Shown: positions 37,481 to 48,000 of the stretch, piece by piece | Layout of the letters: every line of letters begins with the position of its first letter | Numbering within the stretch: position 1 is the first letter of the stretch | Source: Leptodontidium sp. MPI-SDFR-AT-0119 | Taxonomy: Eukaryota > Ascomycota > Leotiomycetes > Helotiales > Leptodontidiaceae | NCBI GenBank assembly: GCA_020726505.1 | Contig: JAHLEZ010000004.1 | Span: 3,224,001 to 3,288,000, forward strand | Direction: 5' to 3' | Length of the DNA stretch: 64,000 bases | Position numbers and translations under genes: made by a program | Notes under the pieces: generated by a model | The model's database searches: none | The model's input: the letters and a program-made list of their open reading frames with translations, nothing else | Told to the model about the DNA's origin: nothing

Positions 37481-39967
37481 CTCGGCTGCGTGTTCGTATA
37501 CGTTAAGCGGTAGTCTTTATTCCTACTACTAAATAATGTCTTGAAATTTTCGACTAGTCCATTGAGTCGTCTCTTAATACTTTTAACTTTCTCCGCCACG
37601 TCTTCTATTACTACGTAGCGATAAATATAAGCTGCGGCTAGGAGTATTTACTAATCGAAGTAAAATAGTATAGAGATCTCGTTCGTAAACCGAGGTGGGT
37701 TGACTTATGTGAGAAATCTAGTATATAGGAAGCCTTATGTAAGAAAACGAACACAAGAACTTACGAACCTGGGGTCAGTAGCGCTTATATAAGTACTAAA
37801 TTTCACATCACTGGTGCATCGCCCTTCGCTTAGGCACGACTCCACAGCTAGGTCCCTACTTACATCTCGGGAACCGCGTGGAGTATTTCTTAGACTGTAT
37901 CTACTAACTGCAATCTACGCTGCGAATCCTAACACAATAAGCCCGATAGTGAAAGATTTATTTTAATAGTCACAAACTGAGCTTAATACGAGAATAACGA
38001 GTATTACTACACGCTTCCTAGAGGATGTGTTAAGACAGGAACGGGCGACCCCTCTAAACAGTCTAATAATATAATAAACAAATAAGTCTAATTATCTTTT
38101 TTGTCCCTTAGTATTCAATAATTCCTTTGAGGGGTTTCTAGTATAGTAAAGTTCAAGTATGACCTATATTTAAGCAAAATATCACGATATTACTCGCACG
38201 CGAAGCAGTTAACTTAAAGAAAGGTATTATTCGTTGTTAAGGTTTTATTATTTACTTGAAACTTTAAGAGATTTGATCTTGATTAACGCCTTTGTGCTTA
38301 TTAATAGTTATTAGTCTCAGAAGTGGGAGGACATCCGAATGACTATTCTTTGGCTTGTAAGGAATCGGGTCTAGCAGTATAGCCAGATCGTCCTGTCTAG
38401 TAGCTAGTGCTTTTTTCCTAAAGAGAGAAGGTAAGGTTAGTAAGTATGCGCAGATAACACTGACATAAACCTCAATAGAGCTCTAATATCCTACAGGAAC
38501 ATAATCCCCTGCCTTTATAGTTAATCCCTGTATATTAACGTTTTAAAAGGAACTTACAAGTTATATTATGAGTGTTTGCGAACTTGACCAGCGATATTAG
38601 TCACAATGCGCTAATAATAGTGACTTTAGTTGTTCCTGTATTAGAGGCAAGTCTTAGAACTTTGATTCTTAAGTACTTACAGAAATCCGAGGCTAAACAT
38701 GACCAATATATGAATCTTTTGTTCCCATGACATCACGAGTCTTATCAACTCTAGTAATAGGAAAATAACAGTAACTACATCAAGAATAATGTTGATTGCG
38801 GCGCTTGTCTATCCGACTACATTTGTATTGATGCATTTAGCCGGAACCGTGCCATCTTAGCTCGTCCAAGCGGCGTGGACTAGAAATGCATTGGAATATT
38901 GAAGCAGTAATAAAAGCCGTGCCGTAGAGAAGATTTACTACCGTAGCGACATGCGTTATTTTTCTCAGTAGTCCCTGGGAGAAAATTCGAAGGTAAAGAC
39001 ATAGTATCGACACCTATATCATCGTCGAACTCCCAAGATACAACACCTCGCTAATATAAAATATCTAAACAAGTTTAGAATAATCACGAAGTTGATTTAG
39101 ACTTATATATAGAATATAAGTTATATTCTCAAAAGGCACAGACCAAATATCCTTTCCAAGTCTATAGTTCACAACTACGTTAATATATTAGCATTTTTTA
39201 ATTCGGGAACGTGTAATATCCTTATTGACATACGTATGATTGCTATTGTAGAGAGCGGAATCACAAATCCCTACTAGGAAAAAGTCATTACTAGTATATA
39301 TTTCGAACCTAGGCATTTAAACTATTGCAATAATTATAGTCTAGTCGTCTATTCCGGGTTTTCGACTTTTTATCCTCGACAAGAAGCGTAGCATTACGGC
39401 TAGCAAAGCAAGGGACACTCCAACGATTGCGGTGATGGAAACAATATTAGTTCTGTTTTGTAATAGCCAGTTACAGATGTTTTCCGTAATATATTTAGTC
39501 GCTAATGATATTAGTTATCCTCCTAAAGCTTTATGAAAACAGACCTACAAAGAGCCTCTTTGATCGTGTAGGTCCTATTCACGCAGAGTTCAAGACTATC
39601 ACCCATCTGTTGATCCGTATATATGTGCGGTTCAGTTGCCAGCATCCTAGGCAATTTGGTGGTTAACTCGGTTATATATTAGACCTATTCTCTTAATATA
39701 TAGAAATAAGATCAAGAATCCTAACTTATAGCACATATTAATAGGACTCTGTTAGCGAGGTTTATTTTTACGATAGGGGGCGCGATTGCTATAATATAAG
39801 TGTTAAAGACCTGGAACTGCTAGATCTAGTTTTCTTTGAAGATGTTTATAAATATCTAGGGACGAAAGCTAGGTTTAGATGTGCCTTAGAAAAAGGGCAG
39901 ATTTAATGAATTATATAGAATTACTTAGTATTGGAATATTTACAAATTTGTTTTGCCACTTAGTGTG
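37481..39967. other. RIP-type DNA without a recognised gene
   Basis: About 2.5 kb of TpA-rich DNA. Short gene-like fragments occur (for example a minus-strand piece near 39,650-39,550 and a plus-strand piece near 39,800-39,890), but none can be named. Confidence 0.5.
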
Positions 39968-40060
39968 AAGCGAGGTAGTCACTGCAGCGGGGTGGTCACT
40001 AAAGCGGGGTAGTCACTAAAGCGGGGTTTTGAGGCGCGGCACTAAAAGCGGGGTAGTGAG
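39968..40060 (+). repeat. 17-bp GCGGGGTAGTCACTAAA array
   Basis: Five units of 17 bp with the core GGTAGTCACTAAAGCGG, two of them almost identical, the last two decayed. The unit is related to the GCGAGGTAGT arrays elsewhere in the window. Confidence 0.85.
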
Positions 40061-40299
40061 CTCAGCCTAAAAGTATAAGTTGACGACTATTTATTAAAGT
40101 ATTAACTAGTGAATAATATTTCTAAAATAGCAATAAAAGTTTAATATAAACACGAGAACTTTAGTCCAAAACTAAGTGCGTACTACTGTCCTTAGATTAT
40201 TATATATATTTAATACTAATATTTGTTTATGTTTATTTCCTTTTGCAGCGGTTAAATATCTAAAATTTTACCGTCCCTTAAATCGTTAACTATAGTAAC

Positions 40300-40625
40300 C
40301 TTTTCTAACACAATCGAAGAGGTGGAAAATCGATTGACACGACTTGTCAATGAAGCTATTAAGTACAAGTTCGGCACTAATGGCGGACATCGCCGTATCC
40401 ACCCTGCCGATATTATTATAGATCCTTCCGCTAGCGTCTAAATATACTTTATCCGGGACGAGGCAGTATATAATAAAAGTCCTTAGAAAGAATTCGTTAA
40501 CTATAAAGTCAAAGGAAGGCTCCCGAAGAATAAAACACCGCGAAAGCTCTTCCAGGACGTCGACAAGGCAATTATTAATAGAGATATTATTGTAAAGCTT
40601 ATAGACACCCCGGGTCAATTAATTA
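40300..40625 (+). pseudogene. Gene relic of unknown function
   Basis: A plus-strand frame of about 108 codons carries only two stops (TAA and TAG). It reads SNTIEEVENRLTRLVNEAIK, GGHRRIHPADIIIDPSAS, EFVNYKVKGRLPKNKTPRKL and DVDKAIINRDIIVKLIDTPG. It is basic, mixed alpha/beta in character and starts just after the array at 40.0 kb. The opposite strand has a 110-codon open frame, but its composition is less protein-like. No family is recognised. Confidence 0.5.
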
Positions 40626-40929
40626 ATTAAGATAATCTGAGAGGTTAGCACTATCACTTACCTAGAGATAAATTCGATGATGAATTTCATCACCCCCTTT
40701 CTTCTAGAACCGGCGATGAGAATCTTAGTGTAAGATTTTGTGTTTGTATTTATATTAGTAAAGGGACGTTTTGAGGCGATGACGAGGTAAATCTCAAAGA
40801 TATCAAGGGAAACAATGTCTAATAAAGGTAATAACTTTAGAAAAAGAGAGGACGAACAACTTCTTAGTAATAGAAATAATAAACGATTCCTATAATCCTC
40901 AGTAGATTCTCGTGACTGTTATCTCTTTG

Positions 40930-40968
40930 CAATCACCGACACCTCGGCTCCTCGCCTCCTTTTGACAT
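40930..40968. repeat. 39-bp dispersed repeat, copy 1
   Basis: Starts CAATCACCGACACCTCGG. It matches 52,302-52,340 at 38 of 39 bases, the one difference being T here against C there. Weaker similarity extends about 10 bases upstream. Confidence 0.85.
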
Positions 40969-41394
40969 ATTGAATTATCCAAATCAAACTCACCCCTTAG
41001 ACCAACAGCCTAAGCCTCGGTTTTCGTAATCATAAGCACTTGTTGCTGTGTGCTTGCGTTCGACTGTGGTAAATAGGGCTAAGTAGCGCAGACTAAGACT
41101 AAGACGACTAGGTAGCAATTTTAGTAACTTGCCAGTGCCCCAGGGTCTTATAGACTATATGTGAGTGCCCTAGTTACCCACTATATAGTAGCGTTGAAAA
41201 ATTATGGCCCACAAATCCTTACTAAGTACGTGTAATAGGGCGACCCGTTTTTAACTTACCGGGTTAATGAGAGAAGCACTACTTAGCAAAGGGGAGATAA
41301 CTATAAGTATCGTGTTTCTATTATTAGAAAGAAAGCATTTCACCTTCTCCTCTTCCATACTTCCAAACTCAAAAGTCGCCTATTATAAATATAC

Positions 41395-42822
41395 CACAGA
41401 CTAAGCCTGAGATACCAACCGGCCTTGACGCTAAGGGGCGAAAGGTTTACGAAACTCTATTACAAGTCATGGCTCAACGAATCACGCACACGAAAGTATC
41501 GCCCAACGTGGTAGTTGTGACAGATCTCGTAGCGGATTTAGATAATTTATTAGCTATAGTTGAGCTTGACCCGTTACATAATATCGGCTTAATTAAGTAC
41601 GTCAGGATTTATCTTCTCATATCGCCCTGAACTTGTTTCTTACTTAATACACTTTACACTACCCTTGTTCTCACTCCGCTTCAGTATTAGAATTCATAAA
41701 CTAACTTAAACATAACATAGTATTATGAGTTACATTGCAAACCTAAAGCCAGCGAAAGAGCGAGCCCGCTTTAGACGAGGAGCGTTAGACTCTCTTGGGC
41801 GCCGGGATATACTAATAACTTGGGGCGAGGTGGCCACGACCAAGTCTCGTCTAGTACACCCTCACGAGTTTAATTGCGACTTCATAGCCGAAAACGTTGT
41901 TTTCACCCCATATAGACAGCCCAAAAGCGATCCGGGAAACCCTTTAGAAATCGAGTCGGGCATTAGTCTTCTTAGTAGACTTGTAAAGAGTAGAGTTGAG
42001 ACGCTAGAGGGACAACCTAGGGACCCTAAACCGGAGGAAAAGCTGACTTTCCTACTTATATCTTCATTCGCTAATATCTGGACATTTGCTTAACTTCAAC
42101 CCGAGAATTTTATAAAAGTCACTTTAAGGGTCATTCTCTAGGGTAGTTATACCGTGGAACCTAACCTTCCTAACTCTTATTACACCACAATTGCAGACCC
42201 GATGGCAAACAACAATAGAGGCTTCGACATGGATTCGGCAAATATATTCTATGAGTTTATGTGCCGCAATAAGATTCCCTCCGTCGTATTTACAAAAGTT
42301 ACTGCGACTGCTTCTACTATACTTACAAAAGTCCTCAAGGATATGGCTGCCACGGGACATGTGCTGGGCAAACACCTTTATAAGGTCCAAGTTGATTTAG
42401 ATCTTAAGTACTACGAAGCTTCGGGGGATAAGAAAAGACGCTTCAGAAGCCACATGGATGAGAAATGGTTTTTAGAAACTCGGACTAACTGGTTTCTAAG
42501 CCATACTGAAGACGAGCCCTACCCCAAAGGTTTGGAGGTACTCGAATACGTCTTGGTAGTGCCTTACGACCCTCTTGCAGCGTTAGAAGTCGCTGGTCCG
42601 GATGTCCGAGATGCTCTGAATGTTTTGAAGCCGTTTAAGGACCAGAGCATTCACAAGATAGTTGGGAGACGAGCTCCAAATCCGAAAACCAATGATTTGG
42701 GAGACATAGGAATCAATGTGGTAGAGACGCAAACGGTGCTCGAAGCCCTCTTTACGGGCTCGCTAATGGCATGTCAAGAAAGTTTGTCGTCTCAAACTTG
42801 TTCTGGACCCAAGGATCACTAG
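41395..42822 (+). pseudogene. Nucleoside-hydrolase-like protein relic
   Basis: A first block at 41,395-41,610 reads VVVVTDLVADLDNLLAIVEL, resembling the aspartate-rich N-terminal loop that binds calcium and ribose in nucleoside hydrolases. An intron-like gap of about 110 bases follows. The second block (41,740-42,090) has NLKPAKERARFRRGALDSLG and TWGEVATTKS. A third open stretch (42,154-42,822, 222 codons) includes FDMDSANIFYEFMCRNKIPS and VVPYDPLAALEVAGPDVRDA. Two in-frame stops separate blocks two and three. Base composition turns normal within the third block, so the RIP boundary passes through this gene. The hydrolase name is a fold-level guess; the gene relic itself is clear. Confidence 0.55.
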
Positions 42823-43266
42823 ACATCATCCGTCATGACTAGCTTCTTGAGAGAAAGAAATCGTCATTCTCACGCTTGTTGTTTTGGCAAAGAGCAGGGC
42901 AATATTCGAATGGCTAGGGGAGATCCTCCTATTTGCTGACGCAGCGTTATGTGGGTATCGAAGCGAGTGAGGGAACGTCTTTCGATGATAGCTATCTAAA
43001 CTTAAATATTTTAATATTACAGTGTATAATTACTGTATTAGTTCACAGCTATGAAGTATGGCTGATGAGCCCTTTTAGTTTTACAAAAGCTGGTCTACAC
43101 TGATTATAGATTCATCGAGTTTCGAGCATTGTGGGTAGAAAAGGAATATCATATATCGTGTGCACTACCTTGACGTTTAATTATCATATGCGAGTACTTG
43201 AAAGGTATAGAGGCTTTTCTTTCGAGCCGGTTTGAATGTGGATAACGGATCGCTTTACAGCTATAT
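42823..43266. other. Intergenic DNA left of the LINE
   Basis: Normal base composition; no gene recognised. It is the pre-insertion left flank and would join the sequence at 49,271. Confidence 0.5.
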
Positions 43267-43280
43267 ATCATCGTGGAATA
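43267..43280. repeat. Target-site duplication, left copy
   Basis: ATCATCGTGGAATA, repeated exactly at 49,257-49,270. Direct repeats of this length flanking a poly-triplet tail are the product of target-primed reverse transcription. Confidence 0.9.
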
Positions 43281-43389
43281 CAAAAGAGGCTCCAACATCT
43301 CTTTTTGCGGAGAATTTTTTCTTCGAAATTCGTCAAATTAGTTAACCCAAACCATTGACCGACGCTCACAGAGTCAATCGCAACTGTCC

Positions 43390-43434
43390 CCAGTTGTCTT
43401 GGACAACTGGTGGTTGAGTTAGTAAATACTCAAC
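43390..43434 (+). promoter_or_regulatory. Two adjacent hairpins in the LINE leader
   Basis: A perfect 9-bp stem CCAGTTGTC/GACAACTGG with a 3-base loop (43,390-43,410) is followed two bases later by a 7-bp stem GTTGAGT/ACTCAAC with an 8-base loop (43,413-43,434). They lie about 115 bases before the ORF1 start. Possible roles are RNA packaging, translation control or internal promoter folding; none is shown by the sequence. Confidence 0.7.
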
Positions 43435-43548
43435 TCACGTGAAAATCTTGCAAACCAGCCCTGAAGCCATCACACCTCCCCAAACATATATACGACCAAT
43501 CACAAACAGCAATCAGATCTCTAGAGACCTGTTAAGACCTCCCACAAC

Positions 43549-45081
43549 ATGTCAGACTCAATGGACACACAAACAGACCTCCCGGACGGAACCCAGGTGA
43601 TATTGGGAAGCTCCATCCCTAACACCCCAACACACAGCAACGGAGGCCTCCTACCTAACTCAGACGACCCAGCCCCTTCTAGCCCTACCTTAAGCAGACA
43701 GCAGAGAACTATTCAACCACAATTCAACCCCAACAGCTTCGGCAGAGGAGATCTAAACCTAAGCCCCTTTACAGGGGGAGTATCCACACCAAATCTGGAT
43801 TTTGCCTCCGCTCACCGCCCCCCAATACAGCCTACTAAGAGACCAAACGACACTCAACTCAACCCACGCAGCACCAAATACACCAAGAACGTGGCACCAA
43901 GAACAGTAAACGAAGCTCTGTTACAAGCTAGACAACTGTTATGCTGGGCCCTAGGAAGAGAAGAGAACGAAGACAGCAAAACCAGCATTATACACCTGAT
44001 CTCCCAATTTCAAGAACATATGGACGGAAACCCAGTGCAATCAGCGGCAAAACACATCATCAACACTGCCAACTACCTAGGGAACACGGCTCTGAAGCTT
44101 ACGAAGGCTAAAAGCGCTGAAAAACCGACAGCCCAGCAAAATCCCCCGCGAAACACCCCTCTAAACGGCCCCCAAAATGGCCCTGGCCTAATGTCCTCCA
44201 TGTTCAGTCCTGAATCACGTGGAACCACCATACACCTGCAAAGAACACCAAAACCCACTCCACAACAAGCCGCAGAGAAGAGAAGAGAAGCCAAAAGGCA
44301 GAAACGACTGATTCTGACTAAAACTACACTTGAAGGCTTTAACGAAATCGACTCTCTCGACCTACGCAACAAAATCAACCAAGAAATCAAAGCCAGGACC
44401 CATCTAGGACCCGTAGTTAGCACGGTCACTAGGTCTCTTCAAAAGAATCTGATTATTACAACCACGGACGACTTCAAAGCAGAAATGCTCCAGGCCCATG
44501 AAGACCTCTTAAGACAACTCATCACTTACCAAACCGCAAAGGTAGACACCCAATACTACAAAGTAGTCGCCCATAGTATTCCACTAAGAGTATTCAACAC
44601 CGATGGAGGCATGGCGGTTATCAAAGACGAGATCCTAACCTTCAACAAAGGATTGGACCTAGAACTCGTCGGAGAACCATACTGGCTGACTTCCCGGGAA
44701 AAACGAATGGACCCCAATCAACTCCACGGCTCAGTCATAATCTCCTTTCGGAAAGAAGAGGACGCCAGGAAAGCAATCCGAAACAGGCTCCAAATAGCTG
44801 GAATCAGCGCTAGGGTGGAAAAACTCCATTCTACCTCCCCTCTTATACAATGTACAAACTGCTGGGGATTCGGCCACTTGCAACAATACTGCAAAAGAAC
44901 CCCAATATGCAGAATATGTGCAAAGGAACATGCAACACAGCAGCACCACTGCTCGAACTGCCAAACCGCTGGGAAATCATGCCAACACACCACATTCAAA
45001 TGCGCTAACTGCGGAGGCAGCCATTCAGCGGACAGTAAAAGATGCGAACTCTCCCCCTCTCACCCTACGGAGAAAGCATGA
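43549..45081 (+). CDS. LINE ORF1, gag-like zinc-knuckle protein
   Basis: 510 residues. The first 130 are rich in N, P, S and T and probably disordered. The middle (about residues 250-430) is a basic mixed region likely to contain an RNA-recognition-type fold. The C-terminus holds cysteine knuckles: CTNCWGFGHLQQYC (CX2CX4HX4C, residues 435-448), a CRICAKEH..C knuckle beginning at 454, and CANCGGSHSADSKRC (residues 485-499). Such proteins coat the element RNA and act as nucleic-acid chaperones in the ribonucleoprotein. The start ATG at 43,549 follows an A-rich context and is the first long-frame ATG. The stop TGA overlaps the internal ATG of ORF2. No frame damage is seen. Confidence 0.92.
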   Translation: MSDSMDTQTDLPDGTQVILGSSIPNTPTHSNGGLLPNSDDPAPSSPTLSRQQRTIQPQFNPNSFGRGDLNLSPFTGGVSTPNLDFASAHRPPIQPTKRPNDTQLNPRSTKYTKNVAPRTVNEALLQARQLLCWALGREENEDSKTSIIHLISQFQEHMDGNPVQSAAKHIINTANYLGNTALKLTKAKSAEKPTAQQNPPRNTPLNGPQNGPGLMSSMFSPESRGTTIHLQRTPKPTPQQAAEKRREAKRQKRLILTKTTLEGFNEIDSLDLRNKINQEIKARTHLGPVVSTVTRSLQKNLIITTTDDFKAEMLQAHEDLLRQLITYQTAKVDTQYYKVVAHSIPLRVFNTDGGMAVIKDEILTFNKGLDLELVGEPYWLTSREKRMDPNQLHGSVIISFRKEEDARKAIRNRLQIAGISARVEKLHSTSPLIQCTNCWGFGHLQQYCKRTPICRICAKEHATQQHHCSNCQTAGKSCQHTTFKCANCGGSHSADSKRCELSPSHPTEKA

Positions 45082-48000
45082 TAGACACCGCTGTCAAGAT
45101 TATATCTATCAACTGCAACATCAACAACAAACCTACAGAGAACGCGCTACAGATAGCTGTAGAGTGCAAAGCAGACATAATCTTGATTCAAGAGCCATGG
45201 TTCGGCAGAGAGAGAGTCAGAAACGAATGGACGAACCTCAGCTCTACCGGCCACCCAGGCTACACGCAAATCCTCCCAAACTACGATACCAACCATCGCC
45301 CAAGAACGTTGACATACGTCTCCAAAACGTTTTCTCCTTCCGTCAACCTTGCCACCGACTCGCCTAATGACACAGACATTCAAGTATTAGACGTGACAGA
45401 AGGCTCTAACAAACTCCAAATCATCAACATATACAACCAAAGAGACCAAGGAGAATCAAATCAACGCACCTTCCAGAGATGCCTCAAGAACCGCCAATTA
45501 CACCCACACACAATCTTAGCAGGAGACTTCAACACACACCACCCATGGTGGAACCCACTCATCGGAAACCCTAGCAAAGAAGCTGAAGACCTCGTGGAAT
45601 GGCTAGAAGGGAACAACTTAAGCTTGCTAAATAAGCCTGGGAGAATCACCTTCATCAGAGAAAACGTCACTCCTTCAGTACTAGACTTAGCCTTCTCCTC
45701 TCCATTAGTCTCTGAGAGATGCGATAACTTCAAACTCAACGCCGAGCTTGCCTCTGACCATATTGGTCTCCAAATCAACATCACTGCCAAGGACGACGAC
45801 ACAGTAGGAAACCCTGCCTTACAGGCTAGGTATAACATCAAAAAGGCGGATTGGGAGCTCTTTCAGAGAGAACTCATATATATCACAACTCAAACAAGAG
45901 ACCTCCACAACCCAGATTTCGGCCCACACCTTATTACAATAAGCAACGCTCGGTCAATCGTCAGAGAGGACAACACCACACTCACGGAGCTCTTGGACAG
46001 CACAGCAGAGGCATTAACCGACGCTATAAGCAAAGCCGCCAAAATCGCCATCCCCCTGATCAAGCCAAGCGCTCATGCAAAAGCGTGGTGGACGCCAAAG
46101 CTCACCGAACTACGCAAAGACATGTCGGCAAAACACAGACACGTGACAGCAGAAGACCACTCTACCACAGCCGCATGGTGCTCAGCTAGAAACACATATT
46201 TCACGGCAGTTAAGCAAGCCAAAACAGACCACTGGAACCAATTTCTAGAGAAGGAAGACCCCCGCTCCATCTTTACAGCCATGAAATACACCAAGGGAAA
46301 CCTTGTACGCCGTATTCCACACATCAAAAACAGACAAAATCAACTACAAACCACATTCCAAGGCAAATGCGACGCCTTTAAGCAAGCCCTGTTTCCTCTA
46401 CCACCGGACGCAGAAGAACCGGAATGGGAGAACTACACAGGAAACGGCACGAGATGGGAATGGCCAAGACTTACTGTAGAAGAGCTCAAGACTGTATGTT
46501 CAGCTAAAGTCAAATCCAAATCACCAGGACCGGACGGCATTACCCAGGATATTATCACACACGCCTACGAAGCTATCCCAGACACATTCTATAACGTATA
46601 CTCTGTCCTTATTAACCTCGGATACCATCCAAAGAGCTGGAAACAAGCAACCGGAGCTATCCTCCAGAAGCCAAACAAAGAGGACTACGCAATTCCCAAA
46701 TCATACCGAATCATAACGCTACTTAACTGCCTTGGAAAAGTAGCCGAACGAATCATAGCGCACAGACTGAGCTATTGGGCAGAAACAACGAACCTCTTAC
46801 ACAAGTCTCAAATGGGTGGAAGACTCAAAAAATCAGCAATCGACGCTGCTCTCTTGTTGACCAACGAGGTCGAACGGAACAAAAAGACAGGGTGGAAGTC
46901 GTCTACTCTCTTCATGGACGTAAAGGGGGCATACGACCACGTGGCAAGACACAGACTATACCGCATCTTACAAGAGCTAGACTTCCCTCTCTACATAATC
47001 GCCTGGATTGCATCTTTCTTAATCGACAGACAACTGAGACTAGCCTTTGACGGACAAATCCAAAGCTTCGCGGCCATTAAATCAGGGGTCCCGCAAGGAA
47101 GCCCTGTCTCTCCAATCCTATTCTTGATCTATATCAGAGACTTATTCAAATCCACAGGCGTCACGTGGATCTCGTACGTAGACGACGTCTCAATCACTAC
47201 AGCCTCTCCATCAATCAAAAAGAACGTCAGGCGACTAGAACAAGAAGCAAGGAAGATCTTCCAACTTGCTGAACACAACCAAATCGCATTCGACCTCGCA
47301 AAAACAGAGCTCTTGCACTGGAACACATCACATGACGCCCTCTCAGCTTCCATTAAGCTCCCAAACAATGAGACAATCATGCCCAAAAGCTCTGTTAAAT
47401 GGCTAGGCATATACTTCGACCCGTCGCTCTCCTTTAAACACCACGTAGCAACAAAAGTAGCAAAAGCCAGAGGAGCATTCCACAGGATGGCCAGACTAGC
47501 TAACATAGGCAAAGGCCTAACTCCCTTCGCTCTGAGACAACTATATACAGCATGCGTTACGAGTATTGCAGACTACGGATCCGTGATCTGGTGGAGAGGT
47601 CAACAACAATTCATCAAGCTCTTACAAAGCCTGCAGAACATGGCGATCAGGAAAATCCTAGGAGTGTTTCGTACAGCACCAATACTACCAATGGAAGTAG
47701 AAGCAGCTACCCCACCTCCCAAAATCCGCTTAAACCATAGCAACAGAATGTACGCCTTTCGTATGCTCAAACTGTCACCTGACCACCCAATCAACAAAGC
47801 TACACAAGCGATTGTAGCGCCGGTAGAGCCCCCTCCTAGAGAGAAAACAAAAGCGCCCTTACAACTTAAGCGCATCTATGATTCCATACGGCACCTGTAC
47901 GACAATAACTCTTTGGAAAAACTCTCCCACCATCACTTCCCTCCGTGGAAGCGGCAAACCTACTTTAACGTAGAGATCAGCAAGCTCCCAAAGGAAGAAG

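Noticed and set aside
40286..40618. 110-codon minus-strand frame
   Set aside because: Overlaps the plus-strand relic at 40,300-40,625, whose composition and stop pattern look more like a RIP-hit gene; cannot be excluded but less likely.
44073..44429. 118-codon minus-strand open frame
   Set aside because: Lies wholly inside intact ORF1 of the LINE on the other strand; its composition is a shadow of ORF1 codons.
44918..45367. 149-codon plus-strand frame spanning the ORF1/ORF2 junction
   Set aside because: Out of phase with both ORFs and rich in H, Q and R as expected for a shifted frame; no domain.
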